23,998 bases of DNA, from the NCBI GenBank assembly GCA_002405755.1, contig DHMK01000035.1:15073-39070 (forward strand). The letters are read 5' to 3'. A program made the position numbers and the translations under genes. Positions within the stretch are counted from its first letter, which is position 1. Each line of letters opens with the position of its first letter. This document shows, in pieces, positions 9,016 through 18,458 of the stretch. A model generated the notes under the pieces. The model made no database searches. It worked only from the letters and a program-made list of their open reading frames with translations, and was not told the origin of the DNA. The DNA comes from Clostridiales bacterium UBA4644. Lineage in GTDB: Bacteria; Bacillota; Clostridia; Oscillospirales; Butyricicoccaceae.

Positions 9016-12000
9016 ATGAAAATGCCAGCCTGCGGGCGCTGTTTTCCAAGGTGCCCGAAATGCAAGGCCCTCTTTGGGATCTGACGGTGGAGGGCGTCTG
9101 CCCGGAAGGCGATGGTCTGACGGTGACGCTGCTTTCCCCATGCTCCTATGAGGAAGAGGAGCTGCAGCAGATCCGGGCGGCAGTCTGCCGGGCTTATGGC
9201 ATCCCCGGCGTGCGCATCGCCCTGCGCCGGACAGAGCTCCAGCCGGAGCCTGAAGAAGCGCCGCCGGCCCCGCCGGCGGAAAAAACGGAGGAGCAGCGGC
9301 AGATTGCGGAGATCCTGCGGCAGACCTTTGCCCAGAAGCACCCCTCCCTGGAGCCCTGTCTGCGGGAGGCGGAGCTTTGGATGGAGGAGGGCAGCATCCG
9401 GCTGCGGGCGGCGGCCCGCTGGCACCTGACCCGGCTGGAGCAGCTGCAGACGGTGCTTTGCCAGGAGGCGGAGCTGCTGCTGGGCCGGGCGGTGAAGCTG
9501 CGGTTTGAAGGCCCCCGGGAGCAGGAGACGAGCTTTGAGCGTCGGCGGGCGGAGACCATGGCCCAGATGAGCCGGGAGCTTCCGCCGCTCCGCAGCGCAC
9601 CCAGGCCTGCGCCGGAGCCGGCGCAGCCGCCCCGGCGGGAACGAAGCTTCCGCCCAAAGCGGGATCCAAACGCCCCCATGTTCCGCCCCAATGAGCAGGA
9701 CGAGATCCTCTACGGCAAGCCCTTCCCCCGGGAGCTGGTCAAGCTGGGAGACATCAATATGGATTCCGGCAAGGTGGCCGTTCAGGGCGAAATCTTCATG
9801 GTGGAGTTCAAAAAGCTCAACGGCCGGGGCAAGACTGTGGTCATGTTTGAGTTCAGCGACGGTACCGGCTCCATCCGGGCCTCCAAGGTGCTTGCCGATG
9901 AGGAAGCGGCGGAGCTGGAGGATGGCATCAAGCCGGGCGCTTACATATTGGCTCAGGGCCTGGTGCATTATTCCCAATTTGATAAGGATCTGGTGCTGAA
10001 CTTCTCCGCTGTTTTGAAGCGAAAAAAGCCTGTGCGGCAGGATACGGCCAAGGAGAAGCGGGTGGAGCTGCATCTGCATACCACCATGTCCAGCATGGAC
10101 GCCCTCTGCGATCCGGGCAAGGCCCTGAAGCTGGCGGCCTCCATGGGACACAAGGCCATGGCCATCACCGATCACGGCGTGGTGCAGGCCTTTCCGGAGG
10201 CCATGAACGCCCAGGCCAAGCTGAAAAAGTCCGGCGTAGATATCAAGGTGCTTTATGGCATCGAGGCCTACTGCGTGGACGATCTGGAGCAGGGAAGGGC
10301 CGTCCGGGGGGAGACCGGCGCCGCCCTGACCGACGAGATCGTGGTTTTTGATACGGAGACCACCGGCCTCAGCGCCGCAAGCTGCGAGATCATCGAGATC
10401 GCGGCCTATCTGGTCTCCGGCGGCGAGATCCGGGAGAGCTACCATACCTATGTGAAGCCCCGGGAGGCCATCCCCTATAAGATCACCCAGCTCACCGGCA
10501 TCAGCGACGCCACGGTGGCGCAGGCGCCGCCTATTGAAACGGCGCTGCCGGAGTTTCTGGCCTTCTGCGGCAAAAGGCCCCTCTGCGCTCACAATGCCCC
10601 CTTTGATATGGCTTTTCTGGCGGCGGCCTGCCAGCGGCAGGGACTGGAATGCCCTGAATGCTCCATCGACACGGTGGAGATCGCCCGGGCGCTGATGCCC
10701 CAGCTGGCAAAGCACAAGCTGAACATCATCGCCGATGCCATGGAGCTGAAATTTGACCATCACCGGGCTTCGGACGACGCCCGGGTGCTGGCGGAGATCT
10801 TTCTGCGCTTCATCCCCATGCTGCAGCAAAAGGGCGCGCAGCGGGTGGAGGATATCAACGGCGTTCTGCGGGAGCTGCGGACGGGCAAGGGCCCGGGCAA
10901 GCAGCGCTCCTTCCATCTGATCATCCTGGTGAAAAACCGCCCGGGGCTTATCGCCCTTTACAAGCTGATCTCCGATGCGCACCTGAAATATTTCAATAAA
11001 AAGCCCATTATCCCCATGTCTGAGCTGCAGAAGAGCCGGGAAAATCTGATCTGCGGCTCTGCCTGCGTCATGGGTGAGCTGTTTTCCGCCATTGTAGACG
11101 GCCGGCCCTGGGGCGAGCTGATGCGGCTGGCATCCTTCTTTGATTTTCTGGAGATCCAGCCGCTGGCCAACAATCATTTCCTGATCGACAAGGAGCAGGC
11201 CCGGGATGAGGAGCAGCTGCGGGAGTTCAACCGCACGGTGCTGCGGTTGGGCGATGCCCTGCACAAGCCGGTGTGCGCCACGGGCGATGTGCATTTTCTG
11301 GAGCCGGAGGACGGCATCTACCGGGAGATCCTGCAGGCGGGCATGGGCTTTAAGGAGACGGAGGAGCCGGCGCCGCTGTATTTCAAGAGCACCGACGAGA
11401 TGCTCCGGGAGTTTTCCTATCTGGGCGCGGAGCGGGCCTATGAGGTGGTGGTGAAAAATCCAAACGCCATCGCCGATCAGTGCGAATCTATCGAGCCGGT
11501 GCTGCAGGGCAGCTATCCGCCCTCCATCGAGCACAGCGCCGAGGATCTGCAGGAGATGTGCTGGGCCAAGGCAAGGGCGCTCTATGAGGAGGACGGCACG
11601 CTGCCGGATATCATTACCGAGCGCATCAATGCGGAGCTGATCCCCATCGTGGAGCACGGCTTTGATGTGATGTATATGATCGCCCAGAAGCTGGTGGCAA
11701 AGTCCAACGAGATGGGCTATCTGGTGGGCTCCCGAGGCTCGGTGGGCTCTTCCTTCGTGGCCTATCTCAGCGGCATCACGGAGGTCAACGCCCTGAAGCC
11801 CCATTATCGCTGCCCTCAGTGCCGTCATTCCGTCTGGGACAACGACCCCATCTATCAGACCGGCGTGGACATGCCTGATCTGGACTGCCCCAAATGCGGC
11901 ACGAAGATGATCAAGGACGGCTTCAACATCCCCTTTGCCACCTTTTTGGGCTTCAACGCCGACAAAACGCCGGATATCGACCTGAATTTCTCTGGCGAAT

Positions 12001-13403
12001 GTCAGGGGCAGATCCATCGGTATACCGTTGAGCTTTTCGGCAGCGACAAGGTCTTCAAGGCCGGCACCATCGGCACCATCAAGGACAAGACGGCCTATGG
12101 CTTCGTCAAAAAGTTTCTGGAGGAGCGGGGAAGAGTGGTCAACAACGCAGAGATCAACCATCTGGTCTCCGGCTGCACCGGCGTTAAGCGCACCACCGGC
12201 CAGCATCCGGGCGGACTGATCATCGTCCCAAACGACCGCACCATCTATGAGTTCACACCGGTGCAGCATCCGGCAGACGACCCGGATTCTGATATCATAA
12301 CCACCCATTTCGACTTCCACTCCATCCACGATAACCTGCTGAAGCTGGACGAGCTGGGCCACGATGTTCCCACCATCATCCGCCACCTGCAGAACCTTTC
12401 CGGCGTCGGGCCGCAGGATATCCCGCTGGACGATCCGGAGACCATGCGGATCTTTACGGATATCTCGCCGCTGGGCATCGAGACGGATGATATTCTGGAG
12501 CAGCCCGGCTCCGCCGGCATCCCGGAGTTTGGCACGAAAAACGCCCGGAGCATGCTCATGGAGACCCATCCAACCACCTTTGAGGGCCTGGTGCGTATCT
12601 CCGGCCTGTCCCACGGAACGGACGTCTGGCGCAACAACGCCCAGGATGTGATCAACGCCGGACTGGCCACCATCAACGATGTGATCTCCGTCCGCGACGA
12701 CATCACCACCAAGCTCATCGCAATGGGCCTGGACAAAAAGCTCTCCTTCACCATCTCCGAGGCCGTCCGAAAGGGCAAGGGCCTGAAGCCGGAGTGGGAG
12801 GAGACCATGCGGGAGCATCAGCTGCCCGACTGGTACATCGAATCCTGCAAGAAGATCAAATATATGTTCCCTCGCGGCCACGCGGTAGCCTACACCATGA
12901 TGTCTTACCGGATCGCCTGGTTCAAGGTCCACCATCCGCTGGAGTATTACTGCGTTTATTTCAGCAATAAGCTGGATTCCTTCGACTGCGCCGCGGCGCT
13001 GGAGGGCGACGGGGTCATCTGCAAAAAATACCGGGAGCTGAAGGCCAACCCCAAGCGCACGGCGGTGGAGGACGATCAGATGATCACGCTGGAGCTGATG
13101 CATGAGTTCTGCAAGCGGGGCTTCCGCTTCCTGCCTATGGATATCTATCGGTCGGATGTGAAGGCCTTTACCATCGAGGGCGACGGCCTGCGCCCGCCCT
13201 TTATGGCTTTGAACGGCGTGGGTGAGGCGGCGGCCCAGTCCATCGCCGATGAGCGGCAGCGGGAGCCCTTTATGTCTCAGGAGGATATCTCCATCCGCTG
13301 CGGCAAGGCAAGCTCGGCGGTGCTCCAGTCCCTGCGGGAGATCGGCGCGCTGAACAGCCTGCCGGAGAGCAACCAGCTGGATCTATTTGCAGCCATGCTT
13401 TAA
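9012..13403 (+). CDS. polC: DNA polymerase III alpha subunit, PolC type
   Basis: Main replicative DNA polymerase of low-GC-type Gram-positives, with built-in proofreading. The 1463 residues are close to Bacillus PolC. In order: a variable N-terminal domain with a Pro/Glu-rich linker (about 75-95 and 195-215), an OB-fold segment (GKVAVQGEIF onwards, about 255), and a split PHP domain starting at VELHLHT (about 351). A DEDDh 3'-5' exonuclease is inserted, with FDTETTG (about 445), HNAPFD and HRASDDAR. The polymerase core has a CPQC...CPKCG zinc site (about 933-960), catalytic PDIDLNF (about 986-992) and the third Asp in LKLDELGHD (about 1111). The start ATG overlaps the ispG stop. It ends at a convergent terminator. 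Confidence 0.98.
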   Translation: MNENASLRALFSKVPEMQGPLWDLTVEGVCPEGDGLTVTLLSPCSYEEEELQQIRAAVCRAYGIPGVRIALRRTELQPEPEEAPPAPPAEKTEEQRQIAEILRQTFAQKHPSLEPCLREAELWMEEGSIRLRAAARWHLTRLEQLQTVLCQEAELLLGRAVKLRFEGPREQETSFERRRAETMAQMSRELPPLRSAPRPAPEPAQPPRRERSFRPKRDPNAPMFRPNEQDEILYGKPFPRELVKLGDINMDSGKVAVQGEIFMVEFKKLNGRGKTVVMFEFSDGTGSIRASKVLADEEAAELEDGIKPGAYILAQGLVHYSQFDKDLVLNFSAVLKRKKPVRQDTAKEKRVELHLHTTMSSMDALCDPGKALKLAASMGHKAMAITDHGVVQAFPEAMNAQAKLKKSGVDIKVLYGIEAYCVDDLEQGRAVRGETGAALTDEIVVFDTETTGLSAASCEIIEIAAYLVSGGEIRESYHTYVKPREAIPYKITQLTGISDATVAQAPPIETALPEFLAFCGKRPLCAHNAPFDMAFLAAACQRQGLECPECSIDTVEIARALMPQLAKHKLNIIADAMELKFDHHRASDDARVLAEIFLRFIPMLQQKGAQRVEDINGVLRELRTGKGPGKQRSFHLIILVKNRPGLIALYKLISDAHLKYFNKKPIIPMSELQKSRENLICGSACVMGELFSAIVDGRPWGELMRLASFFDFLEIQPLANNHFLIDKEQARDEEQLREFNRTVLRLGDALHKPVCATGDVHFLEPEDGIYREILQAGMGFKETEEPAPLYFKSTDEMLREFSYLGAERAYEVVVKNPNAIADQCESIEPVLQGSYPPSIEHSAEDLQEMCWAKARALYEEDGTLPDIITERINAELIPIVEHGFDVMYMIAQKLVAKSNEMGYLVGSRGSVGSSFVAYLSGITEVNALKPHYRCPQCRHSVWDNDPIYQTGVDMPDLDCPKCGTKMIKDGFNIPFATFLGFNADKTPDIDLNFSGECQGQIHRYTVELFGSDKVFKAGTIGTIKDKTAYGFVKKFLEERGRVVNNAEINHLVSGCTGVKRTTGQHPGGLIIVPNDRTIYEFTPVQHPADDPDSDIITTHFDFHSIHDNLLKLDELGHDVPTIIRHLQNLSGVGPQDIPLDDPETMRIFTDISPLGIETDDILEQPGSAGIPEFGTKNARSMLMETHPTTFEGLVRISGLSHGTDVWRNNAQDVINAGLATINDVISVRDDITTKLIAMGLDKKLSFTISEAVRKGKGLKPEWEETMREHQLPDWYIESCKKIKYMFPRGHAVAYTMMSYRIAWFKVHHPLEYYCVYFSNKLDSFDCAAALEGDGVICKKYRELKANPKRTAVEDDQMITLELMHEFCKRGFRFLPMDIYRSDVKAFTIEGDGLRPPFMALNGVGEAAAQSIADERQREPFMSQEDISIRCGKASSAVLQSLREIGALNSLPESNQLDLFAAML

Positions 13404-13419
13404 GAAAACAGAGCAGCAA

Positions 13420-13452
13420 AAGCGGCGTGACAGATATTCTGTCACGCCGCTT
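13420..13452. terminator. bidirectional terminator between polC and the phosphofructokinase gene
   Basis: A perfect 14-bp stem (13420-13433 with 13439-13452) has the 5-nt loop ATATT. It lies between convergent genes. On the minus strand the stem is followed by TTTT, so it serves the phosphofructokinase gene best. For polC the U-tract is poor. Eleven bases of each arm recur in the terminator at 19240-19272. Confidence 0.85.
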
Positions 13453-13473
13453 GCGTCAAGACGATCGAATAGA

Positions 13474-14715
13474 TTATTCCGCCAGGATCTTTTTCAGCCG
13501 GGCAAAGCGGGGCAGGCCCTCCTCCCAGCAGTAATCCGGCTGGCCGGCGATCAGCGGAAGGGCATAGCGGGCAAATTCGGACCGGATGCCTGCGCCGTCC
13601 TCCGTGATCCATTCCAGCGGGAACACATGCTCCGCGTTGGCGGTGACGGTCAGATCGGTGAGCACGATCCGGGGCGCATAGCGGGCAGCGTCCGGATCCC
13701 GCTCCAGCGCTACCATTTTGTCTGTCTCGCCGCGGATGGCGGCAAGGACGGCCTCGCGACCCAGCCAGATGGCCTCCTCCACATCCGTCCGGGAAGCCAG
13801 ATGTGCGCCGCACCGCTGCAGAAGGGAAAGCTCGATGGCCCGGGTTTTGACGCCCATGCGCTCCTTCACCTGCGCCGCCAGATAGGCCGCCGCGCCGCCC
13901 ATCTGCTTGTGGCCGAAAGCATCGGTGCCGATGTCCTTGGCGGCATATTCGTTGATAAAGGTGCCTTCGCTGTCGTGAATGCCCTCGGAAACGGCGATAA
14001 AGCAGTTGTGCTTTTCGTTCCAGACCCGGCGCACGTCGCCCAAAAAGCGCTCCAGATCAAAGTCTACCTCCGGCAGATAGATCAGGTCCGGTCCCTGATC
14101 CCGCATGGAAGCCAGCGAAGCGGCGGCGGTGAGCCAGCCGGCGTTGCGGCCCATGCATTCCAGGATGGTGACGGCCCCGGTGTCATAGACCCGGGCGTCC
14201 TGGGCGATCTCCATGCAGGAGGTGGCGATATACTTTGCGGCGGAGCCAAAGCCGGGGCAGTGGTCCGTGCCGGCCAGATCGTTGTCGATGGTCTTGGGAA
14301 CGCCGATCACCCGGCAGTCGTAGCCCGCCTGCTGCATATATTTGGAGATCTTGTTGCAGGTGTCCATGGAATCATTGCCGCCGTTGTAGAAGAAATAGCG
14401 CACATCGTATTTTCGGAAGATCTCCAGGATCCGCTTGTAATCAGTATCGTCCGCCGCCGCGTCCTTCAGCTTGTAGCGGCAGGAGCCAAGGGCAGAGGAG
14501 GGCGTGCTTTTGAGCAGGGCCAGCTCCTGGGGATCCTCCAGACCGATGTCATAGAGCCGGTCGTTCAAAATGCCCTTGACGCCGTGGGCTGCGCCCAGGA
14601 CGCGGGTGATGCAGCCGCTCTCCAGAGCGGCGGTAAAAACGCCGTAAGCGCTGGCGTTGATGACTGAGGTCGGGCCGCCGGACTGGCCGAAAATGCAGGC
14701 TCCGCGAAGTTCCAT
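13474..14715 (-). CDS. phosphofructokinase, probably pyrophosphate-dependent
   Basis: Glycolytic enzyme of the PfkA superfamily making fructose 1,6-bisphosphate. The 413 residues contain the N-terminal GQSGGPTSVIN phosphate-donor loop (about 10-20), GGNDSMDT (112-119), the catalytic PKTIDND (140-146) and the substrate-binding MGRNAGW (188-194). Escherichia coli ATP-PfkA has Gly at positions 104 and 124. Here the matching residues are Asp115 and Lys141, the pair known to exclude ATP and favour pyrophosphate, so the donor is probably PPi and the step reversible. GGAGGG (14723-14728) supports the start. It is divergent from the class II aldolase that uses its product. The family assignment is firm; the PPi preference is inference from two residues. 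Confidence 0.9.
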   Translation of the reverse strand: MELRGACIFGQSGGPTSVINASAYGVFTAALESGCITRVLGAAHGVKGILNDRLYDIGLEDPQELALLKSTPSSALGSCRYKLKDAAADDTDYKRILEIFRKYDVRYFFYNGGNDSMDTCNKISKYMQQAGYDCRVIGVPKTIDNDLAGTDHCPGFGSAAKYIATSCMEIAQDARVYDTGAVTILECMGRNAGWLTAAASLASMRDQGPDLIYLPEVDFDLERFLGDVRRVWNEKHNCFIAVSEGIHDSEGTFINEYAAKDIGTDAFGHKQMGGAAAYLAAQVKERMGVKTRAIELSLLQRCGAHLASRTDVEEAIWLGREAVLAAIRGETDKMVALERDPDAARYAPRIVLTDLTVTANAEHVFPLEWITEDGAGIRSEFARYALPLIAGQPDYCWEEGLPRFARLKKILAE

Positions 14716-14750
14716 GATGATACCCTCCGTATGATAAGACAGTTTCTCTT

Positions 14751-14779
14751 ATGGTAGCAGAAAACCGGCGGAAAGTCAA
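14751..14779 (-). promoter_or_regulatory. sigma-A promoter of the phosphofructokinase gene
   Basis: On the minus strand, -35 TTGACT (14774-14779), a 17-bp spacer and -10 TACCAT (14751-14756) preceded by TGC, an extended -10. It is followed about 23 nt later by the GGAGGG ribosome-binding site. Confidence 0.75.
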
Positions 14780-14814
14780 CGCGGCCGCCGGGGCCGGCGG
14801 AGGAGAAAACGAGG

Positions 14815-14843
14815 TTGCACAGCGGGAAAAACTGTGGTAAAAT
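14815..14843 (+). promoter_or_regulatory. sigma-A promoter of the aldolase gene
   Basis: -35 TTGCAC (14815-14820), a 17-bp spacer and -10 TAAAAT (14838-14843) with an upstream TGG, an extended -10. It is back to back with the phosphofructokinase promoter, about 35 bp between the -35 boxes. No clear operator dyad is visible between them. Confidence 0.75.
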
Positions 14844-14887
14844 CAAGAAAAACCCAGGAAAAATCATTCTGACAGGGGGAACGAACC

Positions 14888-15826
14888 ATGCCACTGGTCA
14901 CAACGAAGGAAATGTTTGAGAAGGCCTATCAGGGCGGCTACGCCATCGGCGCCTTCAATGTAAACAATATGGAGATCATTCAGGGCATCACGGAGGCGGC
15001 GCAGTTGGAGCGCTCGCCGGTGATCCTGCAGGTCTCTGCCGGCGCGCGGAAATATGCAAAGCATGTGTATCTCACCAAGCTGGTGGAGGCGGCCATTCTG
15101 GATACGGAGCTGCCCATCGCGCTGCATCTGGATCACGGCGAAAGCTTTGAGGTGTGCAAGTCCTGCATCGACGGCGGCTTTTCCTCCGTCATGATCGATG
15201 GCAGCAAATACAGCTTTGAAGAAAACATCGCCATGACCAAGCAGGTGGTGGACTATGCCCACGCACGGGGCGTGGTAGTGGAGGGCGAGCTGGGCAAGCT
15301 GGCCGGCATCGAGGACGCGGTGAATGTTTCCGCGGAGGACGCCATGTTTACCAACCCTGCGGAGGTGGAGGAATTCGTCAGCCGCACCGGCGTGGACAGC
15401 CTTGCCATCGCCATCGGCACCAGCCACGGCGCCTATAAGTTCAAGCCCGGCACAAAGCCCCGCCTGCGCTTTGACATTCTGGAGGAGGTGGAGCGCCGCC
15501 TGCCCGGCTTCCCCATCGTCCTCCACGGCAGCTCCTCCGTGCCCCAGGAGTTCGTGAAGATCGTCAATGAATACGGCGGCTCCATGCCCAACGCCATCGG
15601 CATCCCCGAGGAGATGCTGCGTCAGGCTTCGAAGATGGCCGTCTGCAAGATCAATATCGATTCCGATCTGCGCCTTTGCATGACGGCGGCCATCCGCAAG
15701 CATCTGGTGGAGCATCCGGATCATTTTGATCCCCGGCAGTATCTGAAGGACGGCCGGGACGCCCTGCGGGATATGGTGCGCCATAAGATCCGCGATGTGC
15801 TTGGCTCCAGCAATACGCTGGACTGA
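14888..15826 (+). CDS. fba: fructose-bisphosphate aldolase, class II
   Basis: Zinc-dependent cytoplasmic aldolase that cleaves fructose 1,6-bisphosphate to glyceraldehyde 3-phosphate and dihydroxyacetone phosphate. It has 312 residues, a usual class IIB length. The catalytic and metal residues are visible: Asp82 and His83 in LHLDHG, Glu132 and Glu134 in VEGELGKLAG, His180 in GTSHGAYK, His213 in VLHGSSS, and the phosphate-binding KINIDSD segment near the C-terminus. A GGGGGA ribosome-binding site lies just before the ATG. It has its own promoter and terminator. The divergent phosphofructokinase supplies its substrate. Close paralogues act on tagatose bisphosphate, but this context favours fructose bisphosphate. 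Confidence 0.95.
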   Translation: MPLVTTKEMFEKAYQGGYAIGAFNVNNMEIIQGITEAAQLERSPVILQVSAGARKYAKHVYLTKLVEAAILDTELPIALHLDHGESFEVCKSCIDGGFSSVMIDGSKYSFEENIAMTKQVVDYAHARGVVVEGELGKLAGIEDAVNVSAEDAMFTNPAEVEEFVSRTGVDSLAIAIGTSHGAYKFKPGTKPRLRFDILEEVERRLPGFPIVLHGSSSVPQEFVKIVNEYGGSMPNAIGIPEEMLRQASKMAVCKINIDSDLRLCMTAAIRKHLVEHPDHFDPRQYLKDGRDALRDMVRHKIRDVLGSSNTLD

Positions 15827-15838
15827 ACCCAACAATAC

Positions 15839-15869
15839 AAACGGAGCGCTCTTCCGGCGCTCCGTTTTT
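15839..15869 (+). terminator. intrinsic terminator after fba
   Basis: An 11-bp perfect stem (15839-15849 with 15857-15867) with a 7-nt loop runs into five T residues. It lies 12 nt after the fba stop and only about 25 nt before the S9 peptidase start. Confidence 0.9.
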
Positions 15870-15893
15870 CAAAAGAAAGGAGAACCAGCCCTT

Positions 15894-17918
15894 ATGAAGC
15901 CATTGAAGCTGGATCAGTTTCTGGATTACCGTTTTTTGTCCGGTCTCCGTTATGCGTCCGGCGGCAGACAGGCCGCCTTCGTGGTGAGCCGCTGCGATGG
16001 GGAAAATAACGACTACTGCTCCAACCTGTATCTCTGGGACGGCGATAGGCTCCGCCGCCTTTCCGGCATGGGGAAGGAGCGGGCCTTCTTCTGGGAGGAC
16101 GAGACCCATCTGCTCTTTCCGGCTTGCCGCACGGCGGGGGAGAAAAAGCGGGCGGAGGCGGGAGAAGCCTTTACGGCCTATTACCGTCTGGCCACCGATG
16201 GCGGCGAAGCAGAGAAGGCCTTTGAGCTGCCGCTGCAGGCCGGCGAGCTGTTTCCCATGGGAGACGGCAGATATTATTTCACCGCCGACATCCGGCAGGA
16301 CTGCCCGGACGCCCATCTGCTGACGGCGGAGGAGCGGGAAAAGCGGCAGGCGGAGGGAAAGCGGGACGAGGACTATATCGTCCTGGAGGAGCATCCCTTC
16401 TGGAGCAACGGCGGCGCCCACCGGAGCAGACAGCGCACCGCTCTGTTCACCTTTGATCCCGCCGCAGACACGGTGCTGCGGCTGACGCCGCCGGATATGG
16501 ACGCTTCCGACCCGGTTTTCTGCAGGGGACGGCTGTATTTTTACGGCGAACGGTATCAGGGCCGCCCGGACTATCGTCCCGGCCTGTTTTCCGTGGATCC
16601 CGCCGGCGGTGAGCTTACCTGCATTTATCCCCAGGGGCAATATTACTTCTCCGTGCTGGAGCGCTGGCAGGACGGGCTGCTGCTCTCCATGAGCGAGGGA
16701 AAAACCTACGCCTATGAGGAGTGCCCCTTCCTCTATCGCTATGACGTGGAAACCGGCGCGCTGCGCCTTCTGTGCGAAAACTATGACAGCCTTTATAACT
16801 CTGTGGGCAGCGACTGCCGTCTGGGCGGCGGCTATGGCCTCCGGGTGACGAAGGACGCGGTCTATACCCTGCGGACCCGCGGCGGCAGCTGCCAGCTGCT
16901 GCGCATCAATGGGGAAGGGGAGACCCGGGTGATCTATGGCGGCGATGGCTCCATCGATGCCTTTGATGTGAGCGAAAACGACCAGCTGCTGGCCATCGCC
17001 ATGTTGGACGGCAGGCTCCAGGAGCTTTACCGGCTGGAGCAGGACGGAAGCTATGTCAGGCTTTCCGAGCTGAACGAGAAGGCGCTGGAGGACTGCTATA
17101 TCTCCGACTATGAGGAGATCACCCTACGCAGCCAGGGGGAGGACATCACCGGCTGGATCCTGAAGCCCATAAATTTCGACCCCGGCAAGACCTATCCTGC
17201 CGTTCTGGACATTCACGGCGGCCCCCGCACGGTCTACGGCAAGGTGTTTTATCACGAGATGCAGTATTGGGCGGGGCAGGGATATTTTGTCTTCTTCTGC
17301 AATCCCATCGGCTCCGATGGCCGGGGCAACGCCTTTGCCGACATCCGGGGACGCTACGGTCAGTCGGAATATCAGAACCTGATGGATTTCACCGATGCGG
17401 TGCTGTCGCGCTATCCCCAGATCGACCAAAGGCGCGTGGCCGTCACCGGCGGCAGCTACGGAGGCTTCATGACCAACTGGATCATCGGCCATACGGACCG
17501 GTTCTGCTGCGCCGCCACTCAGCGGAGCATCGCCAACTGGATCAGCTTTTATGGCGTTTCCGATATCGGCATCCTCTTTGGCGAATATCAGACTGACGCC
17601 ACGATCTTCCGGGATCCGGAAAAGATGTGGCAGCAGTCGCCGCTGAAATATGCCGGCAATTTCAAGACGCCCACGCTGATCATCCATTCCGACTGCGATT
17701 ACCGCTGTCCCATCGCCGAGGGCTATCAGCTGTTTACGGCCCTGAAGGAGATGGGCGTGGACAGCCGTATGGTGGTCTTCAAGGGAGAAAACCATGAGCT
17801 TTCCCGTTCCGGCAAGCCTCAGCATCGGGTGCGCCGCCTGCGGGAGATCTCCGACTGGTTCGCGAAATATACGGCGGAGACAAAACGCCGCCGCGCCCGG
17901 CAGCCGGGCGGACAGTAA
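15894..17918 (+). CDS. S9 family serine peptidase (prolyl oligopeptidase / acylaminoacyl type)
   Basis: Probable cytoplasmic oligopeptidase of 674 residues; no signal peptide is seen. The N-terminal two thirds are a beta-propeller-like region. The C-terminal alpha/beta-hydrolase domain carries the triad: Ser521 in VTGGSYGGFM, Asp602 in HSDCDYRCP and His634 in GENHELSRSGKPQHR, the last typical of the S9C subgroup. The oxyanion-side DIHGGPRTVYG segment is also present. An in-frame ATG at 15795 is rejected because it lies inside fba. The start at 15894 has AAAGGAG upstream and no such overlap. The fba terminator lies immediately before, leaving little room for a promoter. Two small membrane-protein genes follow within 16 nt and 14 nt gaps. 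Confidence 0.93.
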   Translation: MKPLKLDQFLDYRFLSGLRYASGGRQAAFVVSRCDGENNDYCSNLYLWDGDRLRRLSGMGKERAFFWEDETHLLFPACRTAGEKKRAEAGEAFTAYYRLATDGGEAEKAFELPLQAGELFPMGDGRYYFTADIRQDCPDAHLLTAEEREKRQAEGKRDEDYIVLEEHPFWSNGGAHRSRQRTALFTFDPAADTVLRLTPPDMDASDPVFCRGRLYFYGERYQGRPDYRPGLFSVDPAGGELTCIYPQGQYYFSVLERWQDGLLLSMSEGKTYAYEECPFLYRYDVETGALRLLCENYDSLYNSVGSDCRLGGGYGLRVTKDAVYTLRTRGGSCQLLRINGEGETRVIYGGDGSIDAFDVSENDQLLAIAMLDGRLQELYRLEQDGSYVRLSELNEKALEDCYISDYEEITLRSQGEDITGWILKPINFDPGKTYPAVLDIHGGPRTVYGKVFYHEMQYWAGQGYFVFFCNPIGSDGRGNAFADIRGRYGQSEYQNLMDFTDAVLSRYPQIDQRRVAVTGGSYGGFMTNWIIGHTDRFCCAATQRSIANWISFYGVSDIGILFGEYQTDATIFRDPEKMWQQSPLKYAGNFKTPTLIIHSDCDYRCPIAEGYQLFTALKEMGVDSRMVVFKGENHELSRSGKPQHRVRRLREISDWFAKYTAETKRRRARQPGGQ

Positions 17919-17934
17919 AAAAGGAGGGACCCCT

Positions 17935-18444
17935 ATGGCAAAAGGATTTTCCCGGCTTCGGGGAAAGCTGCTGGCGCCCTGCTGCGTGCTGGCCATTGCC
18001 GCGGCCGCAGTGCTGATCGGCTGCTTTATCCGCATGGTCGCCGTGCAGACCGCATGGAAGCGGGACCTGCAGACGCTGGAGCGGCAGTTCAGCCGGGCCT
18101 ATGGTGCAGGCGAGACGACGGTTTCCCGAAAGGCGACGGCGGAAACCGCACCGGCAGGCAGCCGGGATCTGAATTATTTTCTGCGGATCCTGAACCTGCC
18201 TGGCAGCATGGCGACCCATTCCGGAAAAAAGGCCGCGCAGGCGGCGGAGGATCCCCGGACGCTAGCCCTGCAGCTGCCGGATTATACCCTCTTTTACAGT
18301 CCCTACGACGAGGGCCAGTCCGTCTGCGTCAGCTGGCAGGAGCAAGGCGAAGGTCACGCCTATGTGATCGGCGGCGGCATGGAATTTTCCTATCTGGAGA
18401 TCTATTTTTCCAATATGCTGCGAGCCGCGGCGGAGGAGGACTGA
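17935..18444 (+). CDS. unknown membrane-anchored protein, 169 residues
   Basis: I do not recognise this protein. It has one N-terminal membrane segment (about residues 12-33, rich in Leu, Ala and Cys) after a basic N-terminus, so the remaining 135 residues are probably extracytoplasmic. The rest contains an Ala/Thr/Lys-rich linker and a compact C-terminal part with LPDYTLFYSPYDEG and YVIGGGMEFSYLEIYF. The start at 17935 is set by a strong AAGGAGG (17921-17927); reading further upstream would overlap the S9 gene. Base composition matches the neighbours. It is 16 nt after the S9 peptidase and 14 nt before the next membrane-protein gene, so one transcript is likely. Confidence 0.8.
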   Translation: MAKGFSRLRGKLLAPCCVLAIAAAAVLIGCFIRMVAVQTAWKRDLQTLERQFSRAYGAGETTVSRKATAETAPAGSRDLNYFLRILNLPGSMATHSGKKAAQAAEDPRTLALQLPDYTLFYSPYDEGQSVCVSWQEQGEGHAYVIGGGMEFSYLEIYFSNMLRAAAEED

Positions 18445-18458
18445 ACAGGAGGAGAATG

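Noticed and set aside
4066..13103. Two giant minus-strand open frames (4066-8721 and 8676-13103, about 1500 codons each)
   Set aside because: They lie antisense to well-identified genes (uppS through polC), are rich in His, Gln, Arg and Ala without domains, and have no suitable starts. GC-rich third codon positions on the sense strand remove stops on the complement.
13387..14667. Plus-strand open frame antisense to the phosphofructokinase gene
   Set aside because: It has no recognisable motifs and covers a conserved enzyme on the other strand.
15795..15893. Upstream start of the S9 peptidase inside fba
   Set aside because: It would add 33 residues encoded by the end of fba and its terminator hairpin. 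The ATG at 15894 has a ribosome-binding site.
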